Origin: Acholeplasmatales bacterium
GTDB taxonomy: Bacteria > Bacillota_I > Bacilli_A > Acholeplasmatales > Anaeroplasmataceae
Direction of reading: 5' to 3'
Assembly: GCA_024681175.1 (NCBI GenBank)
Contig: JAILBI010000008.1
Location: forward strand, 1 to 5,870
Length of the DNA: 5,870 nucleotides
Under the pieces are notes generated by a model. The model was not told the origin of the DNA. It did no database searches and was given only the letters and a program-made list of their open reading frames with translations. The translations under genes and the position numbers were made by a program. Within the stretch, counting starts at the first letter, position 1. Each line of letters begins with the position of its first letter. This document shows positions 1-5,870 of this stretch, piece after piece.

Positions 1-886
1 CTTTCATTTTTTCATCTACAACAGTACCATTGTCTTCATTAAATAAAAAGCCTTTTGTATATTGACGGTGAAATATTTTTAATAATCCTTCTGGATTATA
101 ATTTTTATCATCTAGCTTTTGTCTATATTCACTTGTTACAGTTTTTACATAATCTGGGCTTTTCATTCTACCTTCAATTTTAAGTGAATCTGCAACAGAT
201 GATAATTTATCAAGATAAGAAGAAGTATTTAAATCCTTCATCGCAAGATGATAAGCTTTTTTAGCGAAAAGCTTATCATTTTTATATATTTCATATTCAC
301 GTCTACAATTTTGGGCACATCTGCCTCTATTACCTGATCTTAAATATAAAATAGAAGAAAATAAACATCCTCCACTATATGATACACAAAGTGCACCATG
401 GGCAAATATTTCTAAAGGAAGATTAGTTTTTTCTTTAATTTCTTTTATATCATCATATGATGTTTCACGTGCTAAAACTAATCTATTTGCCTTTTTTTCT
501 TTAAAAAATAATGCGTCTTCTAAATCTTTTATTCCTGCCTGAGTTGAAATATGAGCTTCCATGCCATTAAGGTTAGAAATAACATATCTAATTAAAGCAT
601 AATCAGCTAATATAAGTCCATCTACACCTAGACTATATAATATATTTGCATATTGATATGCATCCTTTAATTCATTTTCCTTAATCATGATATTTAATGT
701 TACATATATTTTTTTACCAAGACTATGGGCTAAAATTAAAAGATGTGATAGCTCATCTAATGTTAAATTTTTTGCATAAGCTCTTGCGCCAAAGCGCTCT
801 GTAGCACAATATATGGCATCAGCGCCATTATATAGTGCTTGCTTAGCTGATTCAAAATCTCCAGCAGGAGATAGAAGTTCAATCAT
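1..886 (-). CDS. U32-family peptidase-like protein, C-terminus cut by the window edge
   Basis: The 295 visible residues start at the ATG at 886; the stop lies beyond the left edge. The N-terminus (MIELLSPAGDFESAKQAL, then GADAIY and FGARAYA) is the typical U32 opening. The family signature is at 160-178 (EIFAHGALCVSYSGGC, then LFS), and SLKIEGRMKSPDYV follows at 235-248. Four cysteines (167, 174, 190, 194) sit where U32 proteins carry conserved cysteines; SGNRGRCAQNCR recalls the RlhA-like branch. U32 members include collagenase-like proteases, but characterised bacterial ones (RlhA, TrhP, YrrN/YrrO) act in RNA hydroxylation, which I think likelier here. The start is supported by AGGTG at 893-897, six bases upstream, and overlaps the yidD end by 8 bases. 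The family call is firm; the substrate and subgroup are uncertain because the rest of the protein is missing. Confidence 0.93.
   Translation of the reverse strand, partial: MIELLSPAGDFESAKQALYNGADAIYCATERFGARAYAKNLTLDELSHLLILAHSLGKKIYVTLNIMIKENELKDAYQYANILYSLGVDGLILADYALIRYVISNLNGMEAHISTQAGIKDLEDALFFKEKKANRLVLARETSYDDIKEIKEKTNLPLEIFAHGALCVSYSGGCLFSSILYLRSGNRGRCAQNCRREYEIYKNDKLFAKKAYHLAMKDLNTSSYLDKLSSVADSLKIEGRMKSPDYVKTVTSEYRQKLDDKNYNPEGLLKIFHRQYTKGFLFNEDNGTVVDEKMK
248..279. repeat. Perfect 13-bp inverted repeat with 6-nt loop, inside the U32 gene
   Basis: The left arm ATGATAAGCTTTT (248-260) and right arm AAAAGCTTATCAT (267-279) are exact reverse complements around TTAGCG. On the + strand the right arm runs into five T's (279-283), which resembles an intrinsic terminator for rightward (antisense) transcription; there is no such T-run after the hairpin in the sense direction. 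It covers codons 203-213 of the U32 gene without breaking the frame. Its function is unknown and it may be a coincidence of codon choice. Confidence 0.5.
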
Positions 887-1172
887 TATTTTCACCTTTT
901 TTATTAATAATTTTTACATCATTTAAATCTATTCCATCTAAATTTAAATTATCTCCCTTTAATGGAACAGGGTCATATGCAATTTTATGGAATGGATTAC
1001 ATTTCATAAATCTTTTAAATGCCATAAATGATGCCTTAATAAATGAATAATTCATATAACAGATTTTGGCATATTCAGAGCAGGTAGGTATAAACCTACA
1101 TCTTTTTGCCCTATAATAGCCTCTATCCTGTTGATATGAATTAATCATTTCAATTATTTTTTTATTTCTCAT
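879..1172 (-). CDS. yidD: YidD-family membrane protein insertion efficiency factor
   Basis: This 97-residue protein carries the YidD hallmark CRFIPTCSEYA (25-35), a basic amphipathic stretch, and KCNPF-HKIA-YDPVP (57-70). YidD is a small protein associated with the inner face of the cytoplasmic membrane and assists YidC/Sec-dependent insertion of membrane proteins. The start at 1172 gives the usual distance to the CRF motif. It has only a weak purine stretch upstream (AAAAGAA), and the start lies inside the end of the DJ-1 gene (11-base overlap), so translation probably depends on coupling. Most homologues have glycines before YDPVP (GGYDPVP) and a His/Tyr-Gly after the second cysteine; here these positions read IAYDPVP and MNYSF. 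The roughly 27 residues after YDPVP form a charged, non-conserved tail. This gene is not next to rpmH-rnpA-yidC, as it often is in Proteobacteria. Confidence 0.92.
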   Translation of the reverse strand: MRNKKIIEMINSYQQDRGYYRAKRCRFIPTCSEYAKICYMNYSFIKASFMAFKRFMKCNPFHKIAYDPVPLKGDNLNLDGIDLNDVKIINKKGENND

Positions 1173-1698
1173 GATAAATTCTTTTAAATAGATTTTCTAA
1201 AACAGAAGAATCTTGTGTTTCTTCAACAATTTTATATGCAAATTCTAGGGAATATGCAACAGATTTTGCAGATATTATATTACCATCAACTGTTACACCT
1301 TCATCTGTGTAATTACCACCAAAATCAGCATTCATTGATGTGAAGCAAGTGTAATTTTTGCCTTCTAAATATCCCATTTTACCTAAAATTGTAGGAGATG
1401 CACAAATTGCCGCAACCATCTTTTTTTCAGCCATGAAATAATCAATTATTTCTTTAACCTTTGGTTCAGTTTCTAAGAAACGATAATGTGGTCCTCCTGG
1501 TAAAATTAAGCAATCATAATCTACATAATTAACTTTATCTAAAGGTGTTAAATCTGTAATTGTAATATTATGACATCCTGTACAAGATGTAGAAGCACTT
1601 GCAATTGTAAGATCAAGCTTACATCTTCTTAATATTGCAAAAGGTGCCATTGCCTCTTCTTCCTCGAAGCCATTAAAAATTATCGCTAAATATTTCAT
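1162..1698 (-). CDS. DJ-1/PfpI (ThiJ)-superfamily protein
   Basis: The 178 residues match a single full-length DJ-1 domain. The strand-turn FNGFEEEEAMAPFAILRR at 8-25 places Glu15 where human DJ-1 has Glu18. LILPGGP follows at 64-70, and the nucleophile elbow AAICASPTI (96-104) puts Cys99 at the position of DJ-1 Cys106. DGNIISAKSVAYSLEFAYKIVEE (138-160, in pieces) is the last conserved block, with AKSVAYS replacing the common GRGPGTA. Members act as glyoxalase/deglycase-like enzymes, chaperones or oxidative-stress proteins; the sequence alone does not tell which. Two further cysteines form C39-x-x-C42, which is unusual for the family in my recollection. The start is supported by AGAGG at 1708-1712, nine bases upstream. 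It is first in the leftward operon and overlaps yidD by 11 bases. Its exact function is unassigned. Confidence 0.92.
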   Translation of the reverse strand: MKYLAIIFNGFEEEEAMAPFAILRRCKLDLTIASASTSCTGCHNITITDLTPLDKVNYVDYDCLILPGGPHYRFLETEPKVKEIIDYFMAEKKMVAAICASPTILGKMGYLEGKNYTCFTSMNADFGGNYTDEGVTVDGNIISAKSVAYSLEFAYKIVEETQDSSVLENLFKRIYHEK

Positions 1699-1723
1699 AT
1701 ATTTATACCTCTCAATCTTCCTT

Positions 1724-1754
1724 ATTATATCATTTTTTTTACGTATTTAAACAA
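1724..1754 (-). promoter_or_regulatory. Extended -10 promoter of the DJ-1/yidD/U32 operon
   Basis: On the minus strand the sequence TGATATAAT (1724-1732) is a perfect TATAAT box with the TGn extension. Weak -35 candidates are TTTAAA (1746-1751, 16-bp spacing) and TTGTTT (1749-1754, 19-bp spacing). An extended -10 can work with a poor -35. The start of transcription would fall near 1717, leaving a leader of under 20 bases that contains the AGAGG ribosome binding site. The spacer includes eight A's in a row (1733-1740 on the complementary strand). Confidence 0.6.
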
Positions 1755-1800
1755 ATGTATATTAATGAAATAATTTTTATGTTTTTAATGGGTCAATTTC

Positions 1801-1834
1801 TTGTATTTTTTAAAAATATATTATATTATATAAT
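1801..1834 (+). promoter_or_regulatory. Probable promoter of the orf442-mutS-mutL operon
   Basis: TTGTAT (1801-1806) with TATTAT (1824-1829) at 17-bp spacing is the best-spaced pair. A perfect TATAAT at 1829-1834 lacks a matching -35 at the right distance. Because the whole stretch is A/T-rich, the exact boxes are uncertain, but a promoter must lie in this divergent spacer. The AT palindrome ATATTATATAATAT (1823-1836) overlaps the -10 region and could be an operator or mere composition. Confidence 0.45.
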
Positions 1835-1849
1835 ATAGATTTTTTTCTT

Positions 1850-1855
1850 AAGGAG
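1850..1855 (+). promoter_or_regulatory. Strong ribosome binding site of the 442-residue protein
   Basis: AAGGAG lies seven bases before the ATG at 1863 and is close to the anti-Shine-Dalgarno consensus. It is one of the clearest sites in the window, fixes the start and suggests the protein is made efficiently. Confidence 0.85.
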
Positions 1856-1862
1856 TATAAAG

Positions 1863-3191
1863 ATGGAAGTAGATTTCGATAAGGGCGTTATAAGTATATA
1901 TGGTAAGCAACAAAAAATTTCATCATTAGTAAGATCTCTTGCATCTTTATCTGGTAATCAGGTTTATTATTTCTTTATGAATAGAGAAATAAAAATACCT
2001 AAGGTATTAAATGTAATGAGCTTACAGGCTGTTTTAAATAAGAAAATTAAATTCTTAAATTCTGAATCATTATCTAAGGATTATTTTAAAAAGCTTGAAT
2101 ATTATAGATATTTTACTGAATATCAATTATATGATTTATTCATGAAAATAGCTAATGATCCTGTTTCATTTAAGGAATATAGAGAAGCATTATTTTATGT
2201 AATTATTTATAATTATTTAAAATTAAATTTAAATGATGGTGAATTAACATATTTAAAAAATTTAAGAAAAGCTAAAACAGAATCATTTTCTGAATATTTT
2301 GATTATGTTTCAGCCTGCTCATTAGAGCTTGATGATACATTTGATGGTGTATCAATTGCTGACCTGGAATTTAATTTAGCAAATACTGCATCAAAGGAAA
2401 TGATGCAAACAATTGCTGGTCGTCATGGTATTGAGCTTCCTTCAGTATTAACTATTGATGAATATTTAGAATATATTACATATTCACTTCGTATGCAGGG
2501 TGCATATAATGATGCAATAGTAGATGAGCTTAAAAATATGTCTATTGAACAGCTTGAAAGCTATTGTGATAGAGTTGGAATTAAAATGAAGTCACATCTT
2601 AATGAAAAGATGATGTCTGATTATTTAATATATATCCTAGGGCAGGTATCATTAGAAACAACTCCTATTGATAAAATATATTGTTCAGAGGAATATATTC
2701 CCTTAGAATTTAGTATTGATTATGATGCTTTAAATGATTTATCAGTTACTAAAGGAAGAGTCATTCATTATGAAGGTGAGGATGAGGATACAGACGCTTT
2801 CTTAGAATCAATTAAGGAAGAGCCAAAGGAAGAGCCTGTTGAGATTATACCTGAGCCTATAGATGAGCCAATTACAGAAGAAGAAATTGTTGAAGAGGCA
2901 CCTATAATTTCAAAATCAATTCAAACATCTATTGATGATGAAAATTTAGCTGATGATGAAGCTTTATCTGATGAAGAAATATTAAAGCTTGTTCAAAAGG
3001 AAGAAAAGAAAGAAGAAATAATTGAAAAGAAAATTGATATTGATGTTGCAAATGTCATTTCAAATGATAAATATAAATCATATGAATTTGAAAAGCTAAG
3101 AGGTAAAAATAAAACAACTTTAATTATAGCTATTTTAACTATATTCTTAGTTGTTGTTTTATCAGTAGGCTTAATCATTATTTTGAGGTAA
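1863..3191 (+). CDS. Uncharacterised tail-anchored membrane protein with SAP/Rho-N-like repeats, upstream of mutS
   Basis: I do not recognise this 442-residue protein. Residues 1-300 look soluble and largely helical. Within them, 180-209 and 230-259 align with a 50-residue period: hydrophobic helix, then (R)xGI(E/K), then a Leu-containing turn and a second helix. Residues 42-62 (EIKIPKVLN onward) look like a more diverged copy. This helix-turn-helix pattern resembles SAP or Rho-N nucleic-acid-binding modules, but that is inference. Residues 304-392 are a low-complexity acidic linker rich in Glu and Pro (EEPKEEPVEIIPEPIDEP). A basic patch KLRGKNK (411-417) precedes one membrane helix at about 418-441, with a single residue after it. 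The likely topology is N-terminus in the cytoplasm, anchored by its tail. There is no signal peptide. mutS begins two bases after the stop, so the genes share a transcript. In Bacillus the position before mutS is held by ymcA/cotE, which this does not resemble. Confidence 0.9.
   Translation: MEVDFDKGVISIYGKQQKISSLVRSLASLSGNQVYYFFMNREIKIPKVLNVMSLQAVLNKKIKFLNSESLSKDYFKKLEYYRYFTEYQLYDLFMKIANDPVSFKEYREALFYVIIYNYLKLNLNDGELTYLKNLRKAKTESFSEYFDYVSACSLELDDTFDGVSIADLEFNLANTASKEMMQTIAGRHGIELPSVLTIDEYLEYITYSLRMQGAYNDAIVDELKNMSIEQLESYCDRVGIKMKSHLNEKMMSDYLIYILGQVSLETTPIDKIYCSEEYIPLEFSIDYDALNDLSVTKGRVIHYEGEDEDTDAFLESIKEEPKEEPVEIIPEPIDEPITEEEIVEEAPIISKSIQTSIDDENLADDEALSDEEILKLVQKEEKKEEIIEKKIDIDVANVISNDKYKSYEFEKLRGKNKTTLIIAILTIFLVVVLSVGLIIILR
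3185..3188 (+). promoter_or_regulatory. Ribosome binding site of mutS
   Basis: GAGG sits five bases before the mutS ATG and inside the last codons of the upstream gene. Its location means mutS translation follows directly on that of the membrane protein, consistent with coupling. Confidence 0.7.
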
Positions 3192-3193
3192 AA

Positions 3194-5752
3194 ATGGATA
3201 AAGAAGTAAAATACTCTGCAATGATTGAGCAGTATATTAGTGTTAAAAAAGAATATGAGGATTATATTGTCTTTTATCGTGTAGGCGATTTTTATGAAAT
3301 GTTTTTTGATGATGCCCTTTTAGCATCAAAGGAGCTTGAGCTTGCCTTAACAGGTAAGGATGCAGGCGTAAAGGAAAGAGTACCAATGTGTGGTATTCCT
3401 GCCAAGGCTTATGAGGCTTATGCTGATAAGCTTGTTACAAAGGGATATAAGGTTGTAATATGTGAACAGGTTGAAGATCCTCGTTTCGCAAAGGGCCTTG
3501 TAAAAAGAGAGGTTGTAAAGGTATTAACTCCTGGTATTATTCAACAGGGTATATCAGAGAAGGATTTTAATTATATTGCATCAATCGGGCGTGATAGAAA
3601 AACGCTCGTTTTGTGTTATCTTGACGCCTCAATTGGTGATGGATATTTAATTAATTTCAATAATAAGGATGATCTTAAATCAGAAATAATTTCATTAAAT
3701 ATTAAAGAAGTAGTATTAGAAAGTAATTATCATGATGATGATTTAATATCATTTTTAAAGGATAATAATATAGTTATTTCAAGAATTAATAAATATGATG
3801 TATCACTAAATTTAAAATATATTGTATCTGATATTGATCCTATATATGAAAAATATGCTGGCTTGTTAATTAATTATTTTATTTTAACTCAAAAGGTAGA
3901 GCCATCATTTTTTAAGCCTTTTAAAACATTAAAAAAGGGTACATATTTAAGATTAGATTCATTTACAAAAAAGAATTTAGAAATAGAAAATACAATTAGA
4001 TTAAATTCTAAGGTTGGCTCATTATTATATTTAATTGATAAATGCTCAACATGTATGGGCTCAAGAATGATGAGAAAATGGCTAGAAAAGCCCTTAATTA
4101 ATGAAGATGAAATCATTCATAGACAACAATTTATTGAAGCATTTATCAATAATGTTATTTCTCGTGGTGAAATAAAAGAAATATTTAAACAGGTTTATGA
4201 CCTTGAGCGTATTATTGGAAGAATTTCATCTAATTCAGCTAATGCAAAAGATTTATCTTGGTTAAGAAGATCTTTAAAAAATATTCCATTATTTAAAGAA
4301 TCTTTATCTAAATTAGATTTAGATTTTATTAATGATTATGTATCTAATATTGATGAGCATAAAAATTTATATGAATTATTAGAAAAATCAATTGTCCTAA
4401 ATCCACCATTATCTTTGACTGATGGAGGATTAATTGAACAAGGCTTTGATACAAAGCTTGATGAAATTAGAAATATTTCAAATAATGCAGAAAAATGGAT
4501 TGAAGATTTCCAAGAGCGTGAAAGAGAAAAAACAGGTATTAAAAATTTAAAGGTTGGCTTTAATAGAATATCTGGCTATTATATTGAAATTAATAAGAGT
4601 CAAATTCAAAATATTCCTGAGGATGCAAATTATGAAAGAAGATCTACATTAGTTAATAATGAAAGATTTATTAATCCTGAATTAAAGGAATATGAGCGTG
4701 TTATTTTAAATGCTAAGGATGAAATATCAAGAATAGAATATGAAATATTCATTAAAATAAGAGATCAGGTCAAAAATTATATAAGAAGCCTACAAGATCT
4801 TGCGGATATAATTTCAACTATTGATTGTTATATATCATTAGCTGAGCTTGCATTAAATAATAATTATGTTAAGCCAACAATTAATCATAATAAAACAATT
4901 AATATTGTTGATGGTCGTCATCCTGTATTAGAAACAATTGTTAAGGATAATTATATTGTTAATGATGTTGAATTAAATAATAAATATAATATTATGCTTA
5001 TCACAGGCCCTAATATGTCTGGTAAATCAACATATATGAAGATGCTTGCAGAGCTTGTAATATTAACTCAAATTGGTTCATTTGTTCCTGCAAAAAGTGC
5101 GGATATGATGATATTTGATTCTATATTTACAAGAATAGGTGCGTCAGATGACCTATTAATGGGTCAATCTACATTCATGGTTGAAATGATTGAAGCAAAT
5201 TATGCATTATCAAATGCAACTAAGCAAAGCTTAATTTTATTTGACGAAATAGGTCGTGGTACTGCAACATATGATGGTATGGCACTTGCTTGGGCAATGC
5301 TTGAATATATTCATGAAAAAGTTGGGGCAATGACACTTTTCTCAACACATTATCATGAGCTTACAAGCCTTGAAAAAACATTATCAAGATTAAAAAATGT
5401 TCATGTTATGGCAAGAGAAAAGGATGGAGGAGTAGCATTCCTACATAAGGTAGCTGATGGTCCATCTGATAAAAGTTATGGTATAAATGTTGCATCCTTA
5501 GCAGGATTACCTAAATCTTTAATTAATAGAAGTAAGGATATATTAGAAAATTTAGAAAAGAAAGATTCAGCATTTGATGATAATATGCCTTCATTATTTG
5601 ATTTTAATGATTATGAGGAAGATGATAATACTATAGATGAATCTACAGCACTTGCAATCAAGGTTAAGGAAAAGCTTGATGCAACTGATTTAGATAAATT
5701 ATCACCAAGAGATGCATTAAATTTATTATATGAATTAAGGGAGATTAAATAA
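3194..5752 (+). CDS. mutS: DNA mismatch repair protein MutS
   Basis: The 852 residues are the usual full length for bacterial MutS. The mismatch-binding domain opens with GDFYEMF (31-37), in which Phe33-x-Glu35 is the mispair-stacking Phe-x-Glu motif. Connector, core/lever and clamp domains occupy roughly 120-560. The ATPase domain has Walker [10 protein letters not shown] (605-613), Walker B LILFDE with Asp684-Glu685, the signature GRGTATYDG (687-695) and the FSTHYHEL switch with His719. The end [18 protein letters not shown] is the conserved C-terminal helix-turn-helix used in dimer-tetramer contacts. MutS dimers recognise base mispairs and small loops, exchange ADP for ATP and slide as a clamp to recruit MutL. 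A possible sliding-clamp peptide, MPSLF (798-802), lacks the usual Gln. The gene follows the membrane protein by two bases and overlaps mutL by one. All key catalytic residues are present, so it should be functional. Confidence 0.99.
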   Translation: MDKEVKYSAMIEQYISVKKEYEDYIVFYRVGDFYEMFFDDALLASKELELALTGKDAGVKERVPMCGIPAKAYEAYADKLVTKGYKVVICEQVEDPRFAKGLVKREVVKVLTPGIIQQGISEKDFNYIASIGRDRKTLVLCYLDASIGDGYLINFNNKDDLKSEIISLNIKEVVLESNYHDDDLISFLKDNNIVISRINKYDVSLNLKYIVSDIDPIYEKYAGLLINYFILTQKVEPSFFKPFKTLKKGTYLRLDSFTKKNLEIENTIRLNSKVGSLLYLIDKCSTCMGSRMMRKWLEKPLINEDEIIHRQQFIEAFINNVISRGEIKEIFKQVYDLERIIGRISSNSANAKDLSWLRRSLKNIPLFKESLSKLDLDFINDYVSNIDEHKNLYELLEKSIVLNPPLSLTDGGLIEQGFDTKLDEIRNISNNAEKWIEDFQEREREKTGIKNLKVGFNRISGYYIEINKSQIQNIPEDANYERRSTLVNNERFINPELKEYERVILNAKDEISRIEYEIFIKIRDQVKNYIRSLQDLADIISTIDCYISLAELALNNNYVKPTINHNKTINIVDGRHPVLETIVKDNYIVNDVELNNKYNIMLITGPNMSGKSTYMKMLAELVILTQIGSFVPAKSADMMIFDSIFTRIGASDDLLMGQSTFMVEMIEANYALSNATKQSLILFDEIGRGTATYDGMALAWAMLEYIHEKVGAMTLFSTHYHELTSLEKTLSRLKNVHVMAREKDGGVAFLHKVADGPSDKSYGINVASLAGLPKSLINRSKDILENLEKKDSAFDDNMPSLFDFNDYEEDDNTIDESTALAIKVKEKLDATDLDKLSPRDALNLLYELREIK
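5737..5743 (+). promoter_or_regulatory. Ribosome binding site of mutL
   Basis: AAGGGAG lies eight bases before the mutL ATG, inside the final codons of mutS. It supports the ATG at 5752 over the in-frame Met at residue 7. Confidence 0.75.
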
Positions 5753-5870
5753 TGGGTAAAATAAGAGTAATGCCAGAATCCCTTTCTTCAAAAATTGCGG
5801 CAGGTGAGGTTGTAGAGCGTCCCTTAAGCATTGTAAAGGAATTAATTGAAAATTCAATTGATGCAAATTC
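5752..5870 (+). CDS. mutL: DNA mismatch repair protein MutL, N-terminal fragment cut by the window edge
   Basis: Thirty-nine complete codons are visible. They start [20 protein letters not shown], then VERP and [11 protein letters not shown], the first GHKL ATPase motif of MutL. Glu30 corresponds to the catalytic Glu29 of E. coli MutL and Asn34 to the magnesium-binding Asn33. MutL links mismatch-bound MutS to downstream excision; in Gram-positive bacteria lacking MutH it usually carries its own C-terminal endonuclease, but that part is outside the window. The start shares its A with the mutS stop (TAATG), a classic coupling arrangement that keeps the two partners at matched levels. Confidence 0.97.
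   Translation, partial: MGKIRVMPESLSSKIAAGEVVERPLSIVKELIENSIDAN

Noticed and set aside
879..881. Possibility that TGA codes for Trp (Mollicute code)
   Set aside because: All Trp codons noticed in the genes are TGG, and TGA ends the YidD homologue at a sensible place just inside the next gene's start.
1084..1099. Inverted repeat GTAGGT-ATAA-ACCTAC followed by a short T-rich run on the + strand
   Set aside because: Six base pairs only, and it encodes the conserved CRFIPT motif of YidD, so the protein constraint explains it.
1823..1836. 14-bp perfect palindrome ATATTATATAATAT over the rightward -10 region
   Set aside because: It is made only of A and T in a very AT-rich spacer, so it cannot be told from composition plus a -10 box. 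It is kept only as a remark under the promoter.
1699..1862. Possible small gene, riboswitch or terminator in the divergent spacer
   Set aside because: No convincing open frame with a ribosome binding site, no GC-containing stem with a T-run, and both leaders are too short for a riboswitch.
2993..3178. Minus-strand open frame of 61 residues with a hydrophobic start
   Set aside because: It is antisense to the acidic linker and membrane helix of the 442-residue protein; low-complexity coding DNA creates this kind of open frame. It has no family match.
3889..4116. Minus-strand open frame of 75 residues
   Set aside because: It lies wholly inside mutS on the opposite strand and resembles nothing I know.

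Overview
The window is strongly AT-rich (roughly 70% A/T by eye) and densely packed, with short gaps, overlapping genes and purine-rich ribosome binding sites. Trp is encoded by TGG and TGA appears as a stop (end of the yidD homologue), so the standard bacterial code is used. The mutS-mutL pair, the protein families and the base composition suggest a low-GC Firmicutes/Bacilli-type bacterium, perhaps an Erysipelotrichia or gut Bacilli lineage. A true Mollicute with TGA=Trp is unlikely. The taxonomic placement is inference.

Two transcription units diverge from a 164-bp spacer (1699-1862). The leftward unit reads DJ-1/PfpI-family protein (1698-1162), then a YidD homologue (1172-879), then a U32-family protein that runs off the left edge (886 to 1). 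These genes overlap by 11 and 8 bases, so they very probably form one translationally coupled operon. A good extended -10 promoter lies just upstream of the DJ-1 gene.

The rightward unit begins with an unrecognised 442-residue protein (1863-3191). It has a soluble helical N-terminal part with what looks like a repeated SAP/Rho-N-like helical unit, a long acidic linker and a single C-terminal membrane segment. Two bases later comes a complete mutS (3194-5752), and mutL starts on the last base of the mutS stop codon (5752 to the right edge). MutS and MutL are the core of post-replicative mismatch repair: MutS finds mismatches and MutL is recruited by ATP-bound MutS.

Most of the window is ordinary. 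The parts that deserve a second look are the uncharacterised membrane-anchored protein heading the mutSL operon and a perfect 13-bp inverted repeat inside the U32 coding sequence. I see no mobile element, CRISPR array, tRNA or rRNA.
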